From Rhizobium lusitanum (GTDB taxonomy: Bacteria; Pseudomonadota; Alphaproteobacteria; Rhizobiales; Rhizobiaceae): a stretch of DNA of 64,000 bases. Below the pieces are notes generated by a model. It made no database searches. It was not told the DNA's origin and worked only from the letters and a program-made list of their open reading frames with translations. The translations under genes were made by a program, and so were the position numbers. The stretch spans positions 62,001 through 126,000 of the forward strand of contig NZ_CP050308.1 in the NCBI RefSeq assembly GCF_014189535.1, read 5' to 3'. Position 1 is the stretch's first letter. Every line of letters begins with the position of its first letter. Shown piece by piece: positions 45,804-54,468 of this stretch.

Positions 45804-47207
45804 ATGCAGGTCCTGCTGACGCGCGCTGCCGTTTCGATGATTGCCCTCGTCATGGCGATGCCGCTTTCCGCCGCGGCGCAGACTGCGAAGTCTGTGCCGG
45901 AAAGCCAGATGCAAATGCAGCTGTCGTTTGCGCCGCTGGTCAAGCAGACGGCTGGCGCGGTGGTCAACGTCTATGCCGAGCGGGTGGTACAGCGGCAATC
46001 GCCGTTTGCCGGTGATCCCTTCTTCGAGCAGTTCTTCGGCCAGCGCATGCCGAACCGCACGGAGAAGCAATCCTCCCTGGGCTCCGGCGTCATCGTCGAG
46101 GCAAACGGCACTGTCATCACCAACAATCACGTTGTCGATGGCGCCGACGATATCAAGATCGCGCTGTCGGATGGCCGCGAATTTCCCTGCAAGGTGATCC
46201 TGAAGGATGACCGGGTCGATCTCGCGGTGCTGAAGATCCAGTCGAAGAACGAGACTTTCCCGATCCTGCCGCTCGGTAATTCCGATGGCGTTGAAGTTGG
46301 CGATCTCGTGCTTGCGATCGGCAATCCCTTCGGCGTCGGCCAGACGGTAACAAGCGGCATCGTCTCCGCGCTCGCCCGCAACCAGGTGAAGAACGAGGTC
46401 GGCTTCTTCATCCAGACCGATGCCTCGATCAACCCCGGCAATTCCGGCGGTGCGCTTGCGAATATGAGCGGTGAGCTGATCGGCCTCAACACGGCGATCT
46501 TCTCGCAGGGCGGTGGCTCCAACGGTATTGGCTTCGCCATTCCCGCCAACCTGGTGAAGGTTTTCCTCGCCGCCGCCGATCGTGGCGACAAGACCTTCGA
46601 CCGGCCCTATATAGGCGCCTCCTTCGAGCCGGTGACCTCGGACGTTGCCGAAGCGCTCGGCCTCGACAAGGTGCGCGGCGCGCTGGTGACCAAGGTGGTC
46701 GATGGTGGACCGGCGGCAAAGGCTGGCTTGAAGCCGGGCGAGGTCGTGACTGCCCTCAACAACATCCCCGTCGAACACCCGGACGCATTGGGTTACCGTC
46801 TGACGACGGCCGGGCTCGGCGTCACCGTGGCTTTGACGGTCCTGGATGGCGGCAAGGAGCATCAGGCCAGCATGACGCTCGCCGCCGCGCCCGAAACAAC
46901 CCCGCGTGCCGAAAAGCTCATCGAGGGCAACAATCCCTTTGCGGGTGTGACGGTGGCTAATCTCTCGCCGCGCGTTGCCGACGAATTGCATCTGCCGCCG
47001 GATACTGCTGGTGTCGTGGTCGAAGGCCTGAAGGCGAATTCGCCGGCCGATCGCGTTGGTTTCGCACCGAAGGATATCATTATTTCGGTCAATGGCGTCG
47101 CTATCACCTCGACCGACATGTTACAGCAGACCGTTAGCGGCAATCCAAGCTTCTGGCGCGTCGAGATCGAACGCGATGGCCAGCGCATACGGCAGTTTTT
47201 CCGATGA
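45804..47207 (+). CDS. DegQ/Do-type periplasmic serine protease
   Basis: A 467-residue HtrA-family endoprotease. A signal peptide (about 1-25, ending SAAA-Q) leads to a trypsin-like domain with the triad His109 (TNNHVVDG), Asp139 (DDRVDLAVLKI) and Ser214 (INPGNSGGAL). Two PDZ domains follow (about 260-350 and 375-465). It degrades or refolds damaged envelope proteins. The ATG follows AAAAAAGGAAAATTCC. Its stop overlaps rarA by 4 nt (ATGA). Which DegP/DegQ paralogue it is cannot be settled here. Confidence 0.92.
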   Translation: MQVLLTRAAVSMIALVMAMPLSAAAQTAKSVPESQMQMQLSFAPLVKQTAGAVVNVYAERVVQRQSPFAGDPFFEQFFGQRMPNRTEKQSSLGSGVIVEANGTVITNNHVVDGADDIKIALSDGREFPCKVILKDDRVDLAVLKIQSKNETFPILPLGNSDGVEVGDLVLAIGNPFGVGQTVTSGIVSALARNQVKNEVGFFIQTDASINPGNSGGALANMSGELIGLNTAIFSQGGGSNGIGFAIPANLVKVFLAAADRGDKTFDRPYIGASFEPVTSDVAEALGLDKVRGALVTKVVDGGPAAKAGLKPGEVVTALNNIPVEHPDALGYRLTTAGLGVTVALTVLDGGKEHQASMTLAAAPETTPRAEKLIEGNNPFAGVTVANLSPRVADELHLPPDTAGVVVEGLKANSPADRVGFAPKDIIISVNGVAITSTDMLQQTVSGNPSFWRVEIERDGQRIRQFFR

Positions 47208-48520
47208 GTGATGACTTGTTTGCACCGAAGATACCGGAAGGGGTCGCCAGCAAGCGACCTCTTGCCGATCGTCTGCGGCCGCAAACTTTGGCTGATGTCA
47301 CCGGTCAGTCCCATCTGACCGGCGAGGATGGTGCGCTGCGCCGCATGATCGAGTCCGGCTCGCTGGGCTCGATGATCTTCTGGGGGCCGCCCGGCACCGG
47401 CAAAACGACGGTGGCGCGGCTACTGTCGGGCGAGGCGGGCCTGGCCTTCGAGCAGATCTCGGCAATCTTCTCCGGCGTTGCCGATCTCAAGAAAATGTTC
47501 GAAACCGCACGCCTGCGCCGCATGGATGGCCGCCAGACGCTGTTGTTCGTCGACGAGATCCATCGCTTCAACCGCGCCCAGCAGGATAGTTTCCTGCCCG
47601 TCATGGAGGACGGCACCGTCATTCTGGTGGGTGCCACGACCGAGAACCCGTCCTTCGAGCTCAACGCCGCTCTTTTGTCCCGCGCCCGCGTCTTGACGTT
47701 TCGCTCCCATGACGAGGAAAGCCTGGCGGAGCTGTTGAGCCGCGCCGAGAAGACGGAGGGCAAGCCGCTGCCGTTGACCGAGGATGCCCGCGCCAGCCTG
47801 ATCCGCATGGCGGATGGCGATGGCCGCTCGGTGCTGACGCTGGCGGAAGAAGTCTGGCGCGCCGCCCGCAAGGACGAGCTTTTCGATCCGGACGCATTGG
47901 TGAAGATCGTGCAGCGCCGTGCTCCGGTCTATGACAAGGCGCAGGACGGCCACTACAATCTGATATCGGCGCTGCATAAGTCCGTGCGCGGCTCCGATCC
48001 CGATGCGGCGCTCTACTATCTCGCCCGCATGTTCGATGCCGGCGAAGACCCGCTTTATCTCGGACGGCGGTTGGTGCGGATGGCGGTGGAGGATATCGGG
48101 CTTGCCGATCCGCAGGCGCTGGTCATCTGCAACGCCGCCAAGGATGCTTATGATTATCTAGGGTCGCCGGAAGGGGAGTTGGCGCTGGCCCAAGCCTGCG
48201 TCTATCTCGCCACCGCCCCGAAATCGAATGCTCTCTACACCGCCTTCAAGGCCGCCACGCAGGCCGCCAAGGAAAACGGCTCGCTGTTGCCGCCCAAACA
48301 GATCCTCAACGCGCCAACGAAGCTGATGCGCACGGAGGGCTATGGTGACGGCTATCGCTACGATCACGACGAGCCGGATGCCTTTTCAGGCCAGAACTAT
48401 TTTCCGGAAAAGATGGGCCGCCAGACCTTCTATGATCCACCGGAGCGCGGCTTCGAGCGCGAAATTCGCAAGCGGCTGGACTGGTGGGCGAAGCTGCGCA
48501 AGGAGCGCGGCGAGCGGTAG
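47204..48520 (+). CDS. rarA: Replication-associated recombination protein A (MgsA/RarA AAA ATPase)
   Basis: RarA is a AAA+ ATPase acting at stalled forks. The 438-residue product has Walker A GPPGTGKT (61-68), Walker B LLFVDEIH (113-120), sensor GATTENPSFELN and arginine finger ALLSRARV. The C-terminal part carries the MgsA tetramerisation region (SVRGSDPDAALYYLARMFDAG). It is coupled to the protease gene by ATGA, an arrangement seen in other rhizobia. Ends 8 nt from the convergent DUF1883 gene. Confidence 0.95.
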   Translation: MSDDLFAPKIPEGVASKRPLADRLRPQTLADVTGQSHLTGEDGALRRMIESGSLGSMIFWGPPGTGKTTVARLLSGEAGLAFEQISAIFSGVADLKKMFETARLRRMDGRQTLLFVDEIHRFNRAQQDSFLPVMEDGTVILVGATTENPSFELNAALLSRARVLTFRSHDEESLAELLSRAEKTEGKPLPLTEDARASLIRMADGDGRSVLTLAEEVWRAARKDELFDPDALVKIVQRRAPVYDKAQDGHYNLISALHKSVRGSDPDAALYYLARMFDAGEDPLYLGRRLVRMAVEDIGLADPQALVICNAAKDAYDYLGSPEGELALAQACVYLATAPKSNALYTAFKAATQAAKENGSLLPPKQILNAPTKLMRTEGYGDGYRYDHDEPDAFSGQNYFPEKMGRQTFYDPPERGFEREIRKRLDWWAKLRKERGER

Positions 48521-48528
48521 GCTAGATA

Positions 48529-48861
48529 TCACCTGTTAGTGACGGTCTGCGTTCTGGTCTTCTGCATGCGTGGCGCAGGCGTCTTGTCGATCATCTTGAC
48601 GCTCGACTCTGCCAGGCCGTTATGGCCTTCCATGTCGACCACCAGATGCCAAAGGCCGGTCTCTGGTATCGTCAGCCGGATCGGCGATTTCTTGGCGACG
48701 CCGCCAAGGAACTGGTGCTTAAGGGTTTCCGTAAAGCGCTCGAAATTGGAGCTGTTCATCAGCCGGACATTGGCGATGGCCGATAGCGTGATCTCGATCA
48801 CGGTTCCGGCACGCTGCTCCTTGAGATCGTAGTGGCTATAACGGAAGGCAGGCTTCGACAT
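48529..48861 (-). CDS. DUF1883-domain protein
   Basis: A 110-residue protein made almost wholly of one DUF1883 domain (KPAFRYSHYDLKEQRAGTVIEITL through PIRLTIPETGLWHLVVDMEG). In other proteins this domain follows a TIR domain, but here it stands alone. No signal peptide or membrane segment. ATG 48861 is chosen from several in-frame Met codons as the one next to the domain. The biochemical function is not known to me. Confidence 0.75.
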   Translation of the reverse strand: MSKPAFRYSHYDLKEQRAGTVIEITLSAIANVRLMNSSNFERFTETLKHQFLGGVAKKSPIRLTIPETGLWHLVVDMEGHNGLAESSVKMIDKTPAPRMQKTRTQTVTNR

Positions 48862-48970
48862 TGCGCTTTCACTCTGATGGCACCCGGCCGCTATTTTACC
48901 CAAGCGTGGGTTAAGGAAGCGTTGGGCCGGGTGCGCGAGGCGCTCGAAGAATATCTCGAACTATCCCGTC

Positions 48971-49240
48971 TTAATGCAGGTTGGAGAACGGTATGACGAG
49001 GCCGTTGAGGTCGAGAACCGAGCCTTCGGGAGCGCGGCAGATATCGGCCGGGTTATGATTGCATTCTTCCGCCGCGAAATGCAGCGCTGCGGCTTCGTTG
49101 GCGAACAGGCCGCCGACGAGACCCTGCCGATCCTGGACGATCCAGGTGCCGCGCCGGTCGCGGCCGACGGTGAAGCGGGCGGGTGCCGGGGAAGCGGCTA
49201 TATGAGCCGTGCGGCGTTGGATATGCTGTGCGTTTGCCAT
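48971..49240 (-). CDS. Small hypothetical protein
   Basis: An 89-residue protein with basic N terminus and the core RFTVGRDRRGTWIVQDRQGL followed by GGLFANEAAALHFAAEE, a two-stranded sheet plus helix pattern seen in small rhizobial proteins of unknown role. GAGAG lies ahead of the ATG at 49240. No membrane segment. Confidence 0.6.
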   Translation of the reverse strand: MANAQHIQRRTAHIAASPAPARFTVGRDRRGTWIVQDRQGLVGGLFANEAAALHFAAEECNHNPADICRAPEGSVLDLNGLVIPFSNLH

Positions 49241-49270
49241 GGTTTTCTCTCGTAAATCGCTTCGGTAGGC

Positions 49271-49459
49271 TCAGTTGACGGCCCAGTGCATCAGCACCTG
49301 GACGACGCCGGCGGCGAGAACGACGAGGGCAAGCCGCGGCGCGATGGCGAGAAGGCCGTCTTGCAGCGCATGCGAACGGGCCGGGCGTGTGGCCCCGGCA
49401 GTACCCCGAGGGCGTTGGAGCGGGTCGGCGGCAGTACCGTATTCCATGTAGCGTGACAT
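49271..49459 (-). CDS. Small tail-anchored membrane protein
   Basis: A 62-residue protein with a basic, Pro/Arg-rich N terminus and one C-terminal hydrophobic helix (LALVVLAAGVVQVLMHWA). Two adjacent ATGs occur; AAGGA is best spaced (6 nt) for the second at 49459. It has the tail-anchored plan also seen in the small gene at 50561. Function unknown. Confidence 0.5.
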   Translation of the reverse strand: MSRYMEYGTAADPLQRPRGTAGATRPARSHALQDGLLAIAPRLALVVLAAGVVQVLMHWAVN

Positions 49460-49604
49460 CATAGTTCCTTTCCAAGTGTCACCGGCGCTGCTGTCGATCT
49501 TGACCGACGCAAGCGCCACGCACTCAAATCTATGTGCTATGCGGTAGGATTTCCATTTGGCAGGAAGAGCTAAAATATAAAAATCTCATAGCGATAGAGC
49601 GCTT

Positions 49605-50546
49605 TTATAATCCTAGGCGGAAAGCCAGTGGCGCGGGAGCGCGGTGATCGCAATCCAGTCGAAGCGAAGCAATGGCTGTCTGGATTGCCGCATCCGTCTC
49701 CGCCTCTATGCCGGTCAGCGGCAGGCGCACATCGGGGCTCATATTCTTCATCAACGCCAGCGCATGCTTCACAGTCGCGGGTTCGCTTTCGCGCGAAAGC
49801 GCCTTGAACAACAGCCGCAGCCGGTCGTCGATTAGCTGGGCCGCCGCCAGATGGTCACATCCAGCCGACATCTGCATGGAGTGGAAAAGCCGCGGCACGA
49901 TATTGGCGGCGCTCGAAAACGATCCTCGTCCACCGGCAATGGTGAAGGCGAGTGCCGTCGCATCATGTGTCGAATAGAGCCCGATCCATCCTGGCAGCAA
50001 CGGCCGCCAGGCACCGATGCGCGTGACGTCGCCGCTGCCGTCGGCAATGCCGATGACGGAGGGGATCTCCGCCAGCCGCGCGACCGTCGTTAGCGTCAGG
50101 TCGACAGCGGTATGGGACGGAAGATTATGGATGATCAGCGGCAGGTCGGTACTCTCCGCCAGCCGCTCGAAGTGATGGATAATGCCCTTCTGGGTGGGCT
50201 TGGAATAATAGGGAAGAGTGACAAAGGCGACGTCGGCGCCAAGCTTTTCAGCCTGCCGTGTCTCCTCGATGGTCGTTGCCGTATCATTGGTGCCGGTGGC
50301 AACGATGACCGGAACTCGCCCTTCCGCCAGCTCGACGCAGATTTCGATGATCCGCTCTCGCTCGGCCTCGTCAAGCACCGGTCCTTCGCCGGTCAGCGAA
50401 CAGGCAAGTAGCCCGTCAATGCCGCTGAGCAATTGCCATTCCACGTGGGCCATCAGACCGACGCTGTCGAGCGCGCCGTCACGAAACGGCGTGACGAGCG
50501 CGGTGATCGCGCCGCCAATGCGCCTTTGCAAGGCTGTTTTCGTCAT
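49605..50546 (-). CDS. DapA/NanA-superfamily protein lacking the catalytic lysine
   Basis: A 313-residue TIM-barrel of the dihydrodipicolinate synthase/N-acetylneuraminate lyase family (GGAITALVTPF, VIVATGTNDTATTIEE, TLPYYSKPTQKGIIHHFERL). The Schiff-base lysine, normally in VIGIK-E-xxG, is Ala168 (VIGIADGSGD). Other active-site positions have also changed: the catalytic Tyr of YNxPSRTG is His140 and the Arg is His145 (HNLPSHTAVD). The first Thr of GTTGE is Leu51, while Thr52 and Tyr114 remain. It cannot perform class I aldolase chemistry as known, so a regulatory, binding or altered role is likely. The true dapA must be elsewhere. Confidence 0.85.
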   Translation of the reverse strand: MTKTALQRRIGGAITALVTPFRDGALDSVGLMAHVEWQLLSGIDGLLACSLTGEGPVLDEAERERIIEICVELAEGRVPVIVATGTNDTATTIEETRQAEKLGADVAFVTLPYYSKPTQKGIIHHFERLAESTDLPLIIHNLPSHTAVDLTLTTVARLAEIPSVIGIADGSGDVTRIGAWRPLLPGWIGLYSTHDATALAFTIAGGRGSFSSAANIVPRLFHSMQMSAGCDHLAAAQLIDDRLRLLFKALSRESEPATVKHALALMKNMSPDVRLPLTGIEAETDAAIQTAIASLRLDCDHRAPAPLAFRLGL

Positions 50547-50560
50547 GATCCTGAGGCCGC

Positions 50561-50788
50561 TTAGAGATAGTGCAGCACGATGAAGAGCTCGAGGGCGCCA
50601 AGCAGCAGCCCGAAGGCGAACATCGCATAGAACGTGCGCTTCTCGCGGACCTGCCGGTTGCGGAGCCGGCGTTTCGGCTGGAGCTTGCCGATAGGGGCGG
50701 AAGCGGCAACGCGCTGGTGCCTCTTATCGCTGTCGTGGACAAGGAAGCGGATGGACTCGGTCAGGTTTGGAGAATGTGTATCAAGCAT
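50561..50788 (-). CDS. Small tail-anchored membrane protein
   Basis: A 75-residue protein starting MLDTHSPNLTESIRFLVHD at 50788, with AGAGG eight bases upstream. The middle is strongly basic (QPKRRLRNRQVREKR) and the end is one hydrophobic helix (FYAMFAFGLLLGALELFIVL). It lies 14 nt upstream of the DapA-like gene on the same strand and could be cotranscribed. Function unknown. Confidence 0.6.
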   Translation of the reverse strand: MLDTHSPNLTESIRFLVHDSDKRHQRVAASAPIGKLQPKRRLRNRQVREKRTFYAMFAFGLLLGALELFIVLHYL

Positions 50789-50941
50789 GACGTCTACCTC
50801 TACATTCGGCCCTGATGGTAATGCCAAGCTGCATAGGAAATCCATTCGCGGCGAGAGGCGAAGAAATAAGTGGGATATAAAGATGCGGATGCTGGCTCTG
50901 TAACTCCCTCTCCCGTGCAAATGGGGTGAGGGGCTTTGGAG

Positions 50942-51958
50942 CTACTCCGCCGCCCGCAAGTTCTCCTGATCCAATTGCGTCACCAGCGCCAGGATCGTCG
51001 CCGAGGTCGGTGTTGGCACGCCTGTCAGCTTGCCGAGCGAGACGACGGTGCCGACCAGCGGGGTGATTTCCAGCGCCTTGCCGGCCAGAAGATCCTGCAG
51101 CATGGAGGTGCGTACCGGACCGATGTGACGGGAGCGTTCCAGGCGTTCCTCGATGGAGATCGCTATTTGTGAACCCAGGGCTTCCGCCACGGCCTTCACC
51201 TCGTGCATCACCTCGCCGACCATGGTCGACAAAGCAGGGTTGGCCATGATTCCCGACATCCGCGCCCGCGTTAGGGCGCTGATTGGATTGAAGGCGGCGT
51301 TGCCCATCAGCTTGCTCCAGATCTCGTCACGGATGCGCGGCGAGATCGAGATATTGACGCCTGCCTGCTTCAGCAGGGCCGCTATCGCTTCGATATCGCC
51401 TGATGTCTCGCCCGAGGGTTCGCCGAGGATGAAATGGCCCTTGTTGCTCAGCTCGATTTCGCCGGGATTGATGACTTCGGCGCCCTGATAGGCGACGCAG
51501 CCGATGACGCGTTCAGGACCTATCGATCGCCAGAGATCGCCGTTCGGGTCGAGTTCCTCCATCTGCAGTTCGGCATGGCCGCTTTGCTGGTCCCGATGAA
51601 AATACCACCAGGGTATGCCGTTCAGGATCATCATGACACGCGTGCCGGCGTGCAGCAGCTTGGCGATGCCGGGCACCGCCGCGCCGAGCTGGTGGCCTTT
51701 AAGTCCGGTGATCACCAGATCCTGTGGCGGCAGTTCTGCCGCATCGGCGGTCGCCGTTACCTGAGCCACGAGCGGCTTGTCTGCCTCGGCTTCCCAGAGA
51801 TGGATGCCCTGCTTGCGAATGCCATCCAGATGCGCGCCGCGTGCGATGACGGAAATGCGTGCCTGTTCCCCGAGCCCCAAAGCCAGTTTTGCCGCAATTG
51901 CGCCGCCGAGCGCGCCCGCGCCGTAAATACAGATATTCTTGAAGGGGGAGGGTGTCAT
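50942..51958 (-). CDS. ApbA/PanE-like 2-dehydropantoate 2-reductase family protein
   Basis: A 338-residue Rossmann-fold reductase. The N terminus has the NADPH motif IYGAGALGGAIAAKL, followed by the family LVITGLKGHQL and LNGIPWWYF segments, and the catalytic Lys region WSKLMGNAAFNPISALTRA. Ketopantoate reduction (pantothenate synthesis) is the reference function, but many paralogues act on other 2-oxo acids. ATG 51958. Divergent from the four-gene envelope module, with 205 nt between the starts. Confidence 0.85.
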   Translation of the reverse strand: MTPSPFKNICIYGAGALGGAIAAKLALGLGEQARISVIARGAHLDGIRKQGIHLWEAEADKPLVAQVTATADAAELPPQDLVITGLKGHQLGAAVPGIAKLLHAGTRVMMILNGIPWWYFHRDQQSGHAELQMEELDPNGDLWRSIGPERVIGCVAYQGAEVINPGEIELSNKGHFILGEPSGETSGDIEAIAALLKQAGVNISISPRIRDEIWSKLMGNAAFNPISALTRARMSGIMANPALSTMVGEVMHEVKAVAEALGSQIAISIEERLERSRHIGPVRTSMLQDLLAGKALEITPLVGTVVSLGKLTGVPTPTSATILALVTQLDQENLRAAE

Positions 51959-52163
51959 GGCCTTGATCTCCGGATCAGTCGCGATTGGAGCAAATTAGGC
52001 GATCGTGATGATTTGGCGAGTGGTTTATTGAGGGTGATGACAAAAATCCCGGGTCTTTGCCGCCAAGCGCGATAGCTTCGCGACCGGCAAGATTCTTTCG
52101 GGCTATTCTTTACCACAATCCCGTTTTAACTTCGCCGGTACTGCTCTGGACCAGGGACAACCG

Positions 52164-53672
52164 GTGCGATATCGGTCTATCACTAGTCCTTTTAAAGTTG
52201 ATGGTTTCGCCTGGGGAAGATCATTGCGTTTTGAAGCCTTAAACCGCCTCTGGGAGACCGTTCGGGAGACAAGCCATGATTTTCGGGCCTCGACCGATGT
52301 GTTTCCCGTTGTTGATTTGGAGAAGCTGAGCACGACGCTCAGCCTGAAGGACAAGGGTGCGACCGCCGGCAGGCTCAACCGGCCAGGCCCGAGCGCGCAA
52401 TCGCTCGACGAGACCGAGCAGCATGTGGTTGCCTGGATCGAAGCGGAGAAGAAAAGCTCCCATCAGGTCCTCGAGGACCAGTTCCAGACCTTTGACAGCC
52501 GCCTGCGCAACCTTGATTTCGAAGGGCAGTTCGGGCTGATCCGGCAGGCGAATGCCTCGAGCATTTCGGATTTCAAGGCGGAGGTGGCAAGCGGCGTCGA
52601 TGAACTGCATGGCCTGCGCCGTAATCTGAAGACCGCCGAGGACGAATTGGTGGATTTCAAGTCGAGGCACAAGTTGCAGCGCGCAGCGAAGATTTCCAGC
52701 AAGGCCGCCTGGGGCTTCAAGGTGGCGCTGATCGTCTTTCTCATCCTGATCGAGATGGTGATGAACGGCAGCTTCCTTGCCAAGGGAAGTGAGCAGGGTG
52801 TCGTCGGCGGCGTGACGGAAGCGGCGGCCTTTGCCTTCCTGAACATCGGCGCGGCGCTGATGTTTTCCTTCTTCTGCGTCCGTTTCCTCGTGCACCGGTC
52901 GTTTCTTTTGAAGCTGCTCGGACTGCTCGGTCTGGTCGCCTATGTCGCGGTGGCGCTGGCGATCAACATTGCGCTGGCGCATTACCGCGAAGTGTCGGCA
53001 ACGATTCTTTCCGGCGCCGGCGTAGAGGTGATGCAACGGCTGAAAACGGCGCCGCTCGGTCTGCAGGAGCTGAATTCCTGGATGCTGTTTGCCGTCGGCC
53101 TGATGTTTTCGCTCTTCGCCTTCATCGACGGCTGCTACCTGACCGATCCCTATCCGGGTTTTGCCGGCGTGCAGAAGCGCCTCGATACAGCGCGAAGCAG
53201 CTATATCGATCGCAAGCTCGATCTGATCGATGATCTCCGGGATATCCGCGACGAACATAACAGCAAGATCGAAGCGATCATCCGCGATCTCAGCATGCGC
53301 CGGCAAGAGACCGCCGCGATCCTCGCCCACCGAGCCAGAACCGCCGGCCTCTTCGCCGAACACCAGAACCATCTCGAGCGCACCGCCAACACGCTTCTGA
53401 CCGTCTATCGCGAGGCCAACAGAGGCGCACGCACGGAGCCGGAGCCGGCTTATTTCGCCTCCCGCTATCAGCTTGAGCGGCTGGTGCCGGTGCTGCATAG
53501 CAACGAGGAATGGGACGACAAATTGCTTGGCGAGCGTATTCAGAGCGCGCAGGCCGAATTGAGCGAACAGATCAAGCGGATCGGCGACGAATTCGAGAGC
53601 GCCATCGAGAAGTATCACAAGCTCGACAATCTTTTCCCGGAGAGTACCATTGGCGCGACGCAAGCGGCGTAG
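52164..53672 (+). CDS. Envelope module gene A: four-helix membrane protein with flanking coiled coils
   Basis: A 502-residue protein of no family I recognise. Residues 1-184 are soluble and helical (coiled coil about 85-175). Four transmembrane helices follow (185-205, 220-244, 247-272, 304-325), then a long cytoplasmic helical region (335-490) rich in Arg, Glu and Leu. The start is GTG 52164 with AGGGA six bases upstream. It overlaps gene B by 23 nt. The helix arrangement would present two large cytoplasmic coiled coils, suited to a scaffold or signal-transmitting subunit for the motor-like pair C/D. It may be the largest and least understood part of the module. Confidence 0.75.
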   Translation: MRYRSITSPFKVDGFAWGRSLRFEALNRLWETVRETSHDFRASTDVFPVVDLEKLSTTLSLKDKGATAGRLNRPGPSAQSLDETEQHVVAWIEAEKKSSHQVLEDQFQTFDSRLRNLDFEGQFGLIRQANASSISDFKAEVASGVDELHGLRRNLKTAEDELVDFKSRHKLQRAAKISSKAAWGFKVALIVFLILIEMVMNGSFLAKGSEQGVVGGVTEAAAFAFLNIGAALMFSFFCVRFLVHRSFLLKLLGLLGLVAYVAVALAINIALAHYREVSATILSGAGVEVMQRLKTAPLGLQELNSWMLFAVGLMFSLFAFIDGCYLTDPYPGFAGVQKRLDTARSSYIDRKLDLIDDLRDIRDEHNSKIEAIIRDLSMRRQETAAILAHRARTAGLFAEHQNHLERTANTLLTVYREANRGARTEPEPAYFASRYQLERLVPVLHSNEEWDDKLLGERIQSAQAELSEQIKRIGDEFESAIEKYHKLDNLFPESTIGATQAA

Positions 53673-54468
53673 CCGGGGCAGTAGCTCCATCGGTCTGATC
53701 ATCGCGACGGTTTGCCTTGCCGTCCTGTCGCTCGGCATCGTCGGCGGCTATGGCTGGCTGCGCTATAAGGCGAGCGCCAATGTTGCGGTCGACCAGGCAT
53801 CGCTTTGCCCGGTGGGCGGACCGAAATCGGAAACGGCAATCCTCCTCGACGTCACCGATCCGATCTCGGACACGACGGCGCTAGACCTGCGCAACCAGTT
53901 CCAGAAGATCGTCGCTGATGTGCCCGTCGGCGGCGCGATCGATATCTACGCGCTGACGGCGAAGGAGGGCGAGCTCATCCAGACCTTCCACGGCTGCAAT
54001 CCCGGAAGCGGCGCTAATGTCGATGAATGGACCAGCAATCCCCGGCTGGCGCAGGCGCGCTGGGAGAAGGGGTTCCAGAAGCCGCTTGCCGATATCGCCG
54101 GCAAGCTGAGTGTGGGCGAGGCGGGCAAGCTATCGCCGATCATGGCCGCGATCCAGAAGATCAATCTGGAGGTCTTTGCGAGCGCTGCTCCCGGCATGCC
54201 GAAGCACCTCTACATCGCGTCCGACATGCTGGAGCACACCGACGTCTTCTCGAACTATCGCGACGGCGCCTCCTACCAGAAATTCCAGGCAAGCCCCGCG
54301 CGCGATAAGTACCGGACGTCACTGGATGGTGTCATGGTCAGGATCTTCGCCTTTCAAAGGCCGAATACGAAGTTCAGCATGGAGGATCTTGGCGGCTTCT
54401 GGGCGCAATGGGTCAAAAACAACAATGGCTATTTCGACGGCTTCGTCCGACTGGAGGGGATACGCTGA
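53650..54468 (+). CDS. Envelope module gene B: membrane-anchored VWA-like protein
   Basis: A 272-residue protein with a basic N terminus (ARRKRRSRG), one transmembrane helix (14-36) and a periplasmic domain. The strand ETAILLDVTDPISDTTALDL (61-80) followed by helix, and the second acidic strand YIASDMLEHTD (188-198), follow a von Willebrand A Rossmann layout. The metal site is not canonical: Asp67 and Thr69 are present but the usual Ser four residues after the Asp is Pro71, with Ser73 nearby. Cys53 and Cys116 could form a disulfide. TTG start at 53650 with GGAGAG upstream; it begins inside gene A and ends overlapping gene C by one base. Confidence 0.65.
   Translation: MARRKRRSRGSSSIGLIIATVCLAVLSLGIVGGYGWLRYKASANVAVDQASLCPVGGPKSETAILLDVTDPISDTTALDLRNQFQKIVADVPVGGAIDIYALTAKEGELIQTFHGCNPGSGANVDEWTSNPRLAQARWEKGFQKPLADIAGKLSVGEAGKLSPIMAAIQKINLEVFASAAPGMPKHLYIASDMLEHTDVFSNYRDGASYQKFQASPARDKYRTSLDGVMVRIFAFQRPNTKFSMEDLGGFWAQWVKNNNGYFDGFVRLEGIR

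Noticed and set aside
45804..47207. Fusion of the protease and rarA genes
   Set aside because: They are separate frames with an ATGA overlap; each has an intact domain set.
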